Assembly: GCA_019914995.1 (NCBI GenBank)
Contig: CM034126.1
Span: forward strand, 10,359,001 to 10,423,000
Source of the DNA: Acanthochlamys bracteata
Taxonomy: Eukaryota; Streptophyta; Magnoliopsida; Pandanales; Velloziaceae
Direction of reading: 5' to 3'
DNA length: 64,000 nucleotides
Below the pieces are notes generated by a model. It was not told where the DNA came from. It ran no database searches and saw only the letters and a program-made list of their open reading frames with translations. Positions 52,667 to 62,910 of this stretch are shown here, piece after piece. Within the stretch, counting starts at the first letter, position 1. The number at the start of each line of letters is the position of its first letter. Position numbers and translations under genes: made by a program.

Positions 52667-54106
52667 TGTTGGAATTATAAAGACAATTTTGATGATAACA
52701 AAGAATTAAGAACTATGTTTTATATTAGACTAATAATTTGAAATCAAGTTCTGCAGGATTAGACAAACAAAGATCATTTTATTTACAGCAGACAAAAACA
52801 GCCATCATACAGCCAACTGTCATGCTATTACAAATTAAACAGCATACGGAACAAAGGATGCCATAGTCATATTGCAGTCAGCTGCTTAACCACTAAAGCA
52901 CAAGAAGATTTCTCTGTTTCGAAACAGAGCTTTGGGTTCAATAGCAACAAAATTTTCTTTGCTTCAAAAATCTTCTGGACTCACAACGCACTGAAGCAAT
53001 TCAAATAGAAGATCTACAACGAGCAAAAATCATCTTCAGTTTCACAGAAATGGAAAGCTCAATAATCAAGGGAAGAAAGTACATTATACAAGTCAAGATC
53101 TTTAATCAAGTCAAGCAGTCAACCAGCGATGCATTAAATATGGACAAACCGACTCAGCTCTCTTGTTTCAGACAGCAACTTAGCTAAATTAAATTTACAA
53201 TTATTGGCGGCAAATTCAAATCTTTACAATGCATTTAATGCCATGGAGACATTGCACAAAAACAGCCGAAAGCAAATGAGGAAGCGGTTGATTAACCGCT
53301 GGACAAAACTGCTCTCTCTTTGATGTGAGGAACCACCCATGAAAAAGAGCGCCAACGGCAACGTTCTTCAACGGTTCCTGCATAGAGATGAAACACTATA
53401 AGAAGAGAGTCACAGCAACAAAAAAACGGCAGAGAGAATACAAAAAAAACAGAGACATACAAGAACTCTACTACTCTACGCAAACAACAAAGATCTTGCC
53501 GCTGATCACACTGAAGAAATCTCTCTCAGCAACATATCTGATCATCTTATTCGAAATACTTCATGAACACATAACCCTCATGAGATAGATCATGTGCTCA
53601 ATTTATATTTTATATTCCTTATAACTTTTTACTGACATTGTGAAGGTGGTGCTGCGGGCACCGAAAAAGAAAGCTCAGGTGGAACTTGGTGAAAGCTCTT
53701 AGACCTTGTAATAGAGCTAGCAAATCAGTTAGAGAGACAGATGTGTCCAGTAGGATGTTAGGGGTTGTCTTGATGAAAAAACCCGATAGAATAAGTGTAC
53801 TTGGTGAAGCACTTTACTCTAGGTGTATTTGTAGCTTATTAAAGGTTTAGTGAAGCTTTGGCTCTGGTGATAGAATGACCGTAGATGTAGGCAAAGAAAT
53901 TTTACCGAACCACGTTAAATATCCTAAGTAGTACCTTTTTACTTATGTCAGTAAACATTCTAACTCTCTCTGTCTGCAGATTACAAAATTGACACAGCCG
54001 GCTGTAAGCTTGCTGCCAGTAAAATAACTAAGCTTAACGAAAATTTTTATTGACTAACTCAATTCATCCCTCCCTTCTTGAATTAATCTTACAAGAAAAC
54101 CTAACC
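52667..54106 (+). repeat. 3' LTR of outer Copia element
   Basis: 1.44 kb, starting TGTTGGAATTATAAAG after a purine-rich tract and ending CCTAACC, followed by ACTTT. It is uninterrupted, unlike its 5' partner. Confidence 0.92.
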
Positions 54107-54111
54107 ACTTT

Positions 54112-54722
54112 CATATTTCTTATTAAATTTCTTAATAAACAACTTAGATGTTCATAATTGTTTTACAGAAACATTTAGATTTTATAGAAGTATCACTTAT
54201 AATTATATATATTTTTTGTAGCTAGACTTTAGCCTACACGATGACTAACTCATTATGCAGTGACTTCTTTTCTTTAAAATAATAATAAAGAAAAACAGTA
54301 ACGATGAATATATATTTAGTTTTTTTATTTAAAATCAATTCTAGAGTATTATGAAATGAGATTTTTTGACAATATTAACAAATTTCATGCGACGTTGAGT
54401 CATATCGTTTGATTCTTGTTTATATTTGTGTAATACTTTGAGTGTAATCCAACATAACAAATGGGAATATTAGAAAGGTGCAACCAATATTTGTAATAAT
54501 ATGGATATATTAGAAAGTGTTGCAATTTACTCGAGAAATTAATAGATTGTAAAAAATATCACAAACTTCAAAGTCCCATGGGTAAGAATTCATAAACCTG
54601 CATCGACTACTAGTTTAACGTTTTTTTTTTCCAGAAATCACAATTGCAAATTTGCAAACTAGAAAAATAGCAAAAAATAAATTTAAAAAAAATAATGAAA
54701 ATTTGCATGCGTGCATGAAAGC
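54112..54722. other. AT-rich intergenic DNA downstream of NHL gene
   Basis: It holds the 3' flank of the minus-strand LEA_2 gene. No other feature was recognised. Confidence 0.45.
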
Positions 54723-55343
54723 TCAAACATCCACATCACAGGGGGTTCTCTCAAACTGTTTCGACGGCGAGAAGTAAACAACGACCGGCGAGCAATCCAC
54801 CTTCATAGTATAATGCCTTGTCTTCATTCCCCCTATTCTAAACCTCACCCTTGAATCAACCCTCACTTCCAGGGCCACTCTCCCCGCCGACTTGTCACTC
54901 CTCAGACTGCTCGCCGCTGACCCCGTTAACGGCATAGACCTCGCCGCTGCAACAACACTAAACTTCTCAATATTTCTTCTCGGCTGGAAGAACGGTTGCT
55001 TCTCCGCCAACGCCACCGTCTGTCCAGCATACCACACTGTTATATCAACAGTGTCATAGTAAATTCCAACTCTGTGGTTACGGTGGTTGTCTGACTGAAG
55101 CGTTAAGTCGAACGTAGCGTTGAGTTTGTTGTCTCCGGTAAGATTAAACCCGCGAACGTGCGCGTCTTCTACGGTGTACTCAATTGCAGCAGGGCGAACA
55201 ACAAGCCAGATTATGAGGGCAGCGAGGCCGAGTAGTAGAAGAAACAAGAGTACTGTCATGGCAATGCAACGGAGAAGGCGTGAACGACGGCTCGGTGGAG
55301 GCCGTGGCCGGCTTTCGGTGCGGCGGGAAAATGGTCCAGCCAT
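54723..55343 (-). CDS. NDR1/HIN1-like (LEA_2 domain) membrane protein
   Basis: A single-exon gene for 206 residues, typical in length for plant NHL proteins, several of which act at the plasma membrane in pathogen or stress responses. A short basic, Pro-rich N-terminus (RPRPPPSRRSRLLR) leads into one membrane helix at about 27-49, followed by the family's VVRPxxxxYTVEDAxV pattern (RPAAIEYTVEDAHV) and FNLTGDNKLNATFDLTL. The LEA_2 beta-rich domain runs to about residue 180 and includes NHRVGIYYDTVDITVWY. Two Asn-x-Ser/Thr sites (68, 75) fit an exoplasmic domain. The end, CDVDV, follows a conserved-type Cys. The start is the ATG at 55343; no other in-frame ATG lies between it and the promoter. 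I cannot tell which NHL subgroup it belongs to. Confidence 0.92.
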   Translation of the reverse strand: MAGPFSRRTESRPRPPPSRRSRLLRCIAMTVLLFLLLLGLAALIIWLVVRPAAIEYTVEDAHVRGFNLTGDNKLNATFDLTLQSDNHRNHRVGIYYDTVDITVWYAGQTVALAEKQPFFQPRRNIEKFSVVAAARSMPLTGSAASSLRSDKSAGRVALEVRVDSRVRFRIGGMKTRHYTMKVDCSPVVVYFSPSKQFERTPCDVDV

Positions 55344-55426
55344 TATTGATCAAAAAAGGTTAATTATATTCAATAAGTTCCTATAGCTAGTAGACAGAAA
55401 TGAAGAAATTAACAAGGAGACCGAGA

Positions 55427-55435
55427 CTATATAGA
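55427..55435 (-). promoter_or_regulatory. Probable TATA box of NHL gene
   Basis: CTATATAG on the minus strand, about 85 bases upstream of the ATG. This would place transcription start near 55400 with a leader of about 55 bases. Confidence 0.6.
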
Positions 55436-55898
55436 GAGATTAAAGTTTCTGAGAACAGGCTGGATAGTTCATGGTGAAAGTTTGGAGAAGTGTCTTTAAT
55501 TTCTTGATAGCAAGAAGATGGGATTATTCTGTTTGCTTTTTTCTCTCTTTTTGTTTTATTTTGCTGTGTTAATGTTTACTTTGGATTGGAATTTGGGAAG
55601 CTTTGTTGCTTTAAGGGAATTCTTCTGGTGCACTCCATGGAATACCACTTTATGAAGGTGAGGGGCAAGCTCGTCGCAGAGATAACTTGTGTATACTTCT
55701 AAAGTTATTCTTTGTTCGTGTCTTTTTAATGAATCAAATCAAAGCTAGCTGGCCCTGTCCTGATCGTGGACTGGACTTAGTATCTTAATTGCACTGACGT
55801 GAGTAAACCAGTCCATAATGTGTCCATTTGTGGATATGGTGATCAAATTGTTGTTAGATAACGGAGTAATATATTCAAATTATTCATACCATTTTAGA
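55436..55898. other. Upstream flank of NHL gene
   Basis: A promoter-side region with no clear element beyond the TATA box. The MITE that follows ends about 460 bases upstream of it. Confidence 0.4.
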
Positions 55899-56138
55899 GG
55901 ATATTTGGGAGGCCTTATAAAATGAAACCTTTTTTAAAATATAGGACATTTATTTTTTTGAAAAATAAATTTTATTTTTTTATTTTTAAAAAAATAATAA
56001 AAATATACAATAAAAAGATCTCATTACGTAGAATATTTTTACATTTTATAAAATTTTATAAATACATATAAAATATGTATTAAAAAATATGAAATGAAAA
56101 ATTGAAAAATTATTTATAAAAACGCTCAACCAAACGGG
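55899..56138 (-). mobile_element. MITE copy 2
   Basis: This AT-rich element of about 240 bases is the inverted homologue of 32090-32315. Its ends are imperfect inverted repeats (ATTTGGGAGGCCTTATAAAA against GTTTGGTTGAGCG, then TTTTTATAAA), a type seen in plant hAT MITEs. TAGAG occurs just outside both ends and may be a remnant of the target duplication. It lies upstream of the NHL gene promoter. Confidence 0.68.
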
Positions 56139-56368
56139 TAGAGTTAAGGTGAACTGTTTGTATACTGTGGATCTTAAAGTAAGGTTATGAATTTGGGTAC
56201 AACAAAAAAAATTACTCGGAGAAAATATTTGCATCAGCTAAAAAAAATGTTTTGTTGTGGATTGATAAACATTTTCTTGCTTCAAACCTGCAAAAATGAA
56301 AAAGTTTTACGGAGGATCTCCCCTTAGGCTTTATTTATTTTGTTGGAAGTAACTTATGAAGTAATAAG
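56139..56368. other. Short spacer
   Basis: No feature was recognised between the MITE and the next LTR. Confidence 0.4.
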
Positions 56369-59150
56369 TGTTACTATAAAAACATTTTTATTGGCTTTTG
56401 TGTTATTGAGCCTATTAAATATTTTAATTAGTTCTATTTATTTATTAGGTTAGGATTAATTAGGATTATAGAGTGTGTGTTGTTCTTTTGAAGTGTTAGC
56501 CGCAAGGTGAGAGTGGCAGCCGTAAGAAGAGAGAGCAACCGGTAAAAAACAACAACAGTGCATGATAACGTGCAAAGATTGTGTTATGTGTTGCGGAGAT
56601 CTACTAGTACAATAGTGCTGCAGATAACAACCGTGCGTGTGTGGGTATTGTGTAGTATATATTTTTGTGAGATTTTCTTGTATTATCATAATTATGTGTG
56701 TTTTGTTTCTTACAAAAGAGCATTAGTTGTTCTTTCGAAAGGAGTGGATGTTGTAACTCAATTATTAATAATGAGTTTTTTTATACTGTTCGTAGATTTT
56801 TTCTCTCAAATTGGTGAGAGTTTTTTCACGTAATTGTCGTATTTTGTAGCATTTCTCAATTGTTATATTCTTATCATAAAATTTTTGATATTTTCGCTGC
56901 ACTTACCAGGAGCGACTTTATTTTGAGATTTATTTGAGTTACCCCATTTGTAACAAGTGGTACCAGAGCTGAGGTTGTAGATGTCGATAACATACATTGA
57001 AAAAATTTAGCGTGAGGAATCTTCCGTTGTGAAAGATAAAATTGATGGCAGTCTCGCTAAGGAGGATACAGATGTGCTATTGAGGGGCGGCCAGACGACA
57101 TCACTGATGAAAGATGGAGAAAGATGGAGCGCAATGCGATTGTGAGCATCTATTTAGCACTTGCTAATGAAGTATTGTCGAGTGTTTTTGAGAAGAAAAC
57201 TGCGAAGAAAATTTGGGACACATTTTGTAAGTTGTACGAGGCTAAGTCACTGCACAACAAAATCTTCTTGAAGAGAAAATCGTACACTCTACGGATAGTG
57301 GAGTCGCAATCAGTCATCGAGCATATCAATAATCTGAATACTTTATTTTCTCAGCTTACGTCGTTAACACAGACGTTACAGTCAGTGTTGTGAGCAGAGA
57401 TTCTACTTCAAAGTCTTTCTGATTCGTTTGATCAGCTCGTCATTAATTTGACTAATAATGTTGCTACAAATCTTGCTTTTTATGAGGTGGCAGCTGTAGT
57501 TTTTGAAAAGTAAAATAGACGTAGAAACAAAGAGGACCACAAGTCAAGCACGCAGCAATTGGGTAATTTACTAGCATTGCGAGGAAGATCAAAATAATGT
57601 GGATCAAATTGGGCAAGTCGAAAGACAAGAAAAAGGTGAGAGGTATTTTCTCTATGGTAAGCTTGGACACTATAAGTTTGAGTGCTCGGAGAATAAGACA
57701 AAGGATGCCAGTTCATTGAAAAAGGTGGATGTGGCAACCTGTGCTTCTAATGTTGATTTCCTCTGAGGCACGCCAACGCTTGGGCTGACGGAAAGTAGGC
57801 CTGGTAGGAAGCAAGCTCTAGATAGCAGCTTATAGAGAGCTAGAGTCGAAGCAGTGGTGGTTCGAATCAGTTCGGTGTAGCTGTTTGTGAGATCAGCAAT
57901 GGTTGGTAGAAGCTTAGCATGTCAACAGCCGTAGTGATTGCTGAGCCCGATGCAGAGTAAGCCAAGCTGAGATAGTAGGTGAGGTATATGGATAGACTGT
58001 GGAAAGCCATGATACAGTAGCTGTGTTTCAGAAGGCTATACGCGTCGGTCAATCAGCCTATATCAATATTAGATCGTTGGTAGAGGTACTATTGGCATAT
58101 TGGGATACTATCTTGGGTTCATTGTTCCAAAAGATAGTTGTCAGCAGGGGTGATCTTTGAAGGTCACATACGGCAGACCTTTTGGAAGGTTTAGATTCTC
58201 CAACCTAAAAGATAAGTAGGAAGAACTTGCCATGACAAATTTTGAAGAGAAGTTTCGAGGCATATCGGTGTCGAAATTGAAAATTTATTGTCTACCTTGA
58301 GTGTTGGCTAGAAAGTGAGATAGCGAGACCTATGACCAAGATTTTCAGATGTAATGGATCGAAATAAAATAAGAAGAGTCGACGAATGATTTCTCTAGAG
58401 CTTCATCGAGGAGTGTAAGTCGATTCTAACCCCTTTTTTTTGTAAGTTTATTCTACAATCTAGCTAGTGAAGTAGAAAGAGTGGTGTATTTCGGGTGGGT
58501 GCATCAATAGTGGGAGCTTATGGTTCTCCTATGATGGGACATGTCCGAAGCTATAAGACAGTGGGAGAACGGCGAAGCAGTTGGAGCATATAGTCGGATC
58601 GTAGTTATGGTTGGTAAAATATGTTATTTGGTGGTGCTTAAAGAATAAAGAAGAAAGACATTGCAAAGTGTTTTTAGTGAGAGTTTGTTAGGATAAAAAT
58701 ATTTTAATAGGCTTTATGTTATTGGGCCCATTTGTTTTTTAATTATTTCTATTTATTTATTAGGTTATGCTAACTAGAATTATAAGATGTGTTTTGTTCT
58801 TTTGAGGTGGTAGCCGTAAGGTGAGGGTAACAGCTGCAAGGAGAGAGAGCAACCGGTAATGAGCAACAACAATGCAGTACAATGTGCAAGAGTTATAGTG
58901 TGCGTTACGAAGATCTACTAGTGCATAGTGCTGTAGACAGCAACGGTACAAATGTGGGACATTGTGTGGTATGTATTTTTGTGATATATTCTTATATTAT
59001 TATAATTGAGTGTATTTTGCTTTTGACAAGAAAGCATTGGTTGTTCTCCCGAAATGAGTAAAGATTGTAATTCAATTATTAATAGTAGAGTTTTTTTTTT
59101 TTACCGTTCGTGAGTTTTTTCTCTCAAGTTGGTGAGAGTTTTTATACGAA
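56369..59150 (+). mobile_element. Small Copia-like element with gag but no visible pol (TR-GAG-like)
   Basis: A 5' LTR (56369-56955) starting TGTTAC and ending GTAACA is followed by a primer site (56958-56969). Then comes a gag remnant (about 57.0-57.7 kb) with KKIWDTFCKLYEAKSLHNK and a zinc-knuckle-like GKLGHYKFEC. About 1 kb without recognisable protease, integrase or reverse transcriptase follows, and then a second LTR from 58686. The second LTR lacks its last part, ending near 59150. Elements with terminal repeats and only gag are known as TR-GAG and need partners to move. It could instead be a deletion derivative of a full Copia element. It is a fossil with several breaks, and the LTRs are clearly diverged, so it is old. 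Confidence 0.7.
56958..56969 (+). other. Primer-binding site of the small Copia-like element
   Basis: TGGTACCAGAGC, two bases after the 5' LTR. It differs by one base from the tRNA-Met-type site of the outer Sirevirus. Confidence 0.85.
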
Positions 59151-61268
59151 AAACACACAAATCTGATGATTTTTCTCTCTATTTTTATTTTATTTCATTC
59201 TTCTCTCTTTCACAAGACAGATCTGAGATCTATACTCAGATCTACACTTAGATCTGTTAAATATATGAGGAATCGAAAAATCGATCTCTCTAATTGATCT
59301 CTACAGCTTTTCTTCTTCTTCATTCGATGATTTTTGTTTAATATTTTGAGATCTGTAGGCGGTTCACTTCTACTTATCCGATCTATTTTATTTTACTTAA
59401 TTTTGCATAATTATCGGAAAAAAAATTTCGTCCAATTTGCATGAGAAATATCTCCTATGCTTCTATTTGCTTCTATTTTTTAGTTCCATTTGCTTCAGTT
59501 TGTTTATATTTTTGAATTTGATTTGTTTCTGATTGCTTCTATTTTTTATTCTTTTTTTGAAAGATTGTATATGTTTGCTTCTGTTTTTGAGTTCTATGTA
59601 TGTGTTGCAACTTTACGATATGTTTCAATTTTCTTTTGTATATCCGTTGATTTATTTAGATTGTGATTAGATAATTTCTGATGAGTTAGAAAAAAATCAA
59701 ACTCATCTAAGAATTTGTTAAATTGTTGCATGTCTTTACAATTGTTGTGAGAAATGCCTACTCTGAACATCATTTTAGTAATTTTTTTTAAATTCATTTG
59801 ATTTCTTTAATCTCGCTAATAACATTGCTTGGATTTAATCTAAACTTAATACAGATTATGCGATAAATATTGATTAGCTATAAAATGTAAAGTGTTTTCT
59901 CTGTTAATGCGGTAGATGATATTAGACTAGAATTTGTTTTAAAATTATGGTGTATGTTGCACAACTGAGAAACAAATGAACTATCAGGATTTGTGGTATT
60001 TTGTGCTACTTTATTTTATGCTCCTCCTGCTCTAGCTTTTGTGTTATAATCTTCTTTATTTTTTCCTCGCTGGAATGGTAGAGCCTCTTTAGTATTTATG
60101 TAGTACAACAAGCTTTACTGCTCCATTAATAATGGGTTATGCCTTATGCAGAAAATATGATGTTAGCTCTTTTATTTTCTTTTTGTTATTAGAAACACTA
60201 TTTCAGGGGGACAGTGGTGCTTTTCGTTAAAATCATTTCATATTACCTCTCATTCTCTGTGCTTACAGCTTAAGCTAATTAATTTATAGCAAAGCACACT
60301 TGTTGGTGTAGCTTTTGTTTGCCCATGTATTTGTTTGTAGGCAGATAGTGCTGATATGTGTTATAGATTTGTGATTTTGATTTTGTTTATATTCCTTAAT
60401 TCAGTTGCTTGCAATTGCATAATGTGTTGTTCCAAACAACTAGTTGTTTATTACCAGACCATTTAGATCGTCGCTTGAACAATTGATTTGTGCTTTCAGA
60501 AGGAGACAACCAACTGAAGTCAGCGCATTAGAGACATTGTGACAATGTTTGATGATGATCTGGACAGGTATATTGCAATGCTAAGTGTATGATTGCTGAT
60601 TTTGTTATCACTATTTTATCTTTTATAAGGTCGTGATTTTTCAGAAATATTACTTAGGTTCTGATGGGTTTCTTAGTTATAATGATGACTGTTGAAGTTT
60701 TTTAGATGTATCAGTGATAGGTTGCTGGTCTATTGACTAATCTATAAGGATTTTGCTGGTATGCATGTATGGTTTGCAGGTTTGGCATAGCTAATTCACC
60801 ACTGGCGATTGTTTTAGTTTGTTTTTTTAGAAAACATACAATCATACTTCTTCGTTATTAAAAAAATTATAACGTATAACTAACAACTTTCTCCACTATA
60901 CCTCCGTATACTATTTCTTTTCTTTTAGCATAAAACAACATATGCATTAGTACTCGTGAGGAGTGTCAAATTTTAAACGTTGTTTATTGATCTCACTACT
61001 TTGGATTTTGCTCATGAAGCATATAGTAACTATAGGTCATTGGATTTTACTTATGCTATTTGTATATTGGTGTCAAATAAATACATACTTTTTAAAATCG
61101 CCTCTATATATCTATTACTCTATTAGTCTTGCAAGAGTTTCATATTTTGTTTAACATGTGTCCTTACTAATTTATGATGTTATGTATGTGAAGACTTATA
61201 TTTTAATTGTATTGATTATATAACTAGAAGATATGGTTGTATTATGCTTGGTTGTGTGTTTTTTTTAC
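59151..61268 (+). other. Probable 5' part of the PIF/Harbinger element (leader and introns)
   Basis: No protein-coding gene stands alone here. A T- and CT-rich leader with repeated AGATCT words (59215-59260) follows the truncated LTR. A short exon-like piece ends ATGATGATCTGGACAG|GTATATTGC near 60567 and may be a small upstream exon of the transposase gene. No terminal inverted repeat was seen, so the element's left end is uncertain. Confidence 0.35.
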
Positions 61269-62637
61269 AAGAATTTTCGAAATTAATGGACGAGAGTGAG
61301 AGCTCATTGTTAGCACTGCTGCATCACATGTATTGTTATGTGTCATAGAAGCAGTTAGCAATGCGTTGATGGTAACACATTCGAGGATTCCTCGAGAACT
61401 ATCGTTAGCTAGACGCATGCATAGAATACGACACTTATAGAGAATACTATCTGGAGGAGATGACAATTATATTGCATATTTTAGAATGGACGCAAATGCT
61501 TTCATAAACCTTGCCCAAATGATGCGAGATAATCATCCACTAAATGATTCAAAACATGTCACGGTAGAGGAGCAACTTGCTTACTTTTTGCATATTATTG
61601 GGCATAGCTGAACCAATAGAGCAATGCGGATTGAGTTTTTACGATCAGGTTCAACATTGAGTCGCTATTTTCATCGAGTGCTTGGGCAATATCTAAGCTT
61701 AAGCATGCATTTATATCCCAAAGCGTACCAAATGAACACCCATATATCCGAGCGAATCGTAATTGGCATCCTTATTTTAAGGTATATTCAATACGTTAAT
61801 ATAGAGTTCTTTTCTCATTGCAATATAGCTTATCTCGTCCAATGTTTTCAAAACACTTTATAGGATTGTGTCGGTCTAATTGATGGTACCCATATACCTG
61901 CCAAAGTCCCTTCTACATTAGCAGCACGCTTTCAAGGACGAAAGGGTATTACCCAAAATGTCTTAGGATGTTGCACCCCTGACATGAGGTTCACGTACGT
62001 GTCAGCTGATTGGGAAGGATCAGCTAATGACTTTACGATACTAAAAGATGCAATAGAGCGACCTCCACCGAGTCAATTACATGTCCCGAAATGTGATAAT
62101 TGAGTCCTATTGATTTGATTTAGTTTATGCATCAATGAGTTAAAATACAACTATTGTGTTACTTTTCGAGTGTAGGTAAATTTTACCTTGTCGATGGAGG
62201 GTACACAACAATGCCAGCCAGATTTTTTATCTTCATATCGAGGGGTGCGGTATCATTTGAAAGAAATTGCTAGACGTAAACCAGAGAACCCTAAAGAGTT
62301 GTTCAATTTTCGGCACTCTTCCCTTCGGAGCACAATTGAACGAACTTTTGCATTGCTAAAGAGATGTTCTAAAATGATCCATGAGTCTCCGAATTATCCA
62401 TTCTCAGTGCAAGTCAATATTGTGTTGGCTTATTGTATATTACATAATTATATATTGGATGCGTGTCCTCATGATTAGTTTTTGAACGAGTCAAGGATAC
62501 ACGATCAATGTGAATATGATTCTCACAATTTTAGCACATTCTGCCAACATGAGCAGCGTTCAGAAAACAGAGAATGGTGTGAATTGAGAGATAAGATTGC
62601 AAGTGATGTGTGGAATGACTATATTAGGGCACTTTAG
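61269..62637 (+). pseudogene. Decayed PIF/Harbinger transposase (DDE_Tnp_4)
   Basis: Plus-strand frames match the plant PIF/Harbinger nuclease in order: FRMDANAFINLAQMM; VTVEEQLAYFLHIIGH; SGSTLSRYFHRVL; the first catalytic Asp in LIDGTHIPAKVPS (about 61882); RFQGRKGITQNVL; the second in DWEGSANDFTILKDA (about 62024); an intron (about 62092-62176, GT-AG) interrupting the block equivalent to VPKGKYYLVD; YRGVRYHLKEIA; LFNFRHSSLRSTIERTF with the catalytic Glu (about 62340); and CILHNYILDA. The C-terminal RDKIASDVWNDYIRAL ends at TAG 62635-62637. In-frame stops (for example after HIIGHS and after DACPHD) and a frame change in the exon after the intron make it non-functional. The catalytic residues themselves are all still readable. 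Confidence 0.88.
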
Positions 62638-62910
62638 AAAGTCTTATTGTTGAACAATGTGTATTTTTATGTATAATGTGTTTAGGATTTGTATACTTAT
62701 AATTGTACTTGTTAACAAGCATTTCTTAGAATTTCGATCTTATCAAATATTTGGTATGCTCTTTGTTTATCAAATGATGACTTATGTGATTACTTTTTTT
62801 TAGTTGATATTTTCATAATCATTAGTCGATCTTTGATAGTTTCATGCTTTTCTAATATTTAATCCATCGTATAGTATTATATTTGTCGTATTGTTTGTGT
62901 AATTTAGCAG
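62638..62910. other. Spacer between the two Harbinger genes
   Basis: AT-rich, with no feature seen. The next gene follows on the same strand. Confidence 0.5.

Larger units (their letters stand above)
32884..54106 (+). mobile_element. Outer (older) Copia retrotransposon, Sirevirus type, with nested insertions
   Basis: Both ends carry related LTRs (32884-34653 and 52667-54106), and ACTTT flanks the whole (32879-32883 and 54107-54111). Without its two insertions it is about 10.2 kb. A tRNA-Met-type primer site follows the 5' LTR. The parts run gag (about 34.7-36.4 kb, continuing from 47.05 kb), protease and integrase (about 47.4-48.5), reverse transcriptase and RNase H (about 48.9-50.4), then an extra downstream coding region (about 50.7-52.2) and a purine tract before the 3' LTR. 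The gag-protease-integrase-RT order is Copia, and the extra region points to the SIRE lineage. It is a fossil with at least ten breaks. In the first 250 bases its LTRs differ at about 9% of positions by my count. Confidence 0.93.

Noticed and set aside
55120-55386. Plus-strand open frame of 88 codons
   Set aside because: It is antisense to the NHL gene.
57700-58680. Possible protease or polymerase part in the small Copia-like element
   Set aside because: No integrase, reverse transcriptase or RNase H motif could be read in any plus frame.
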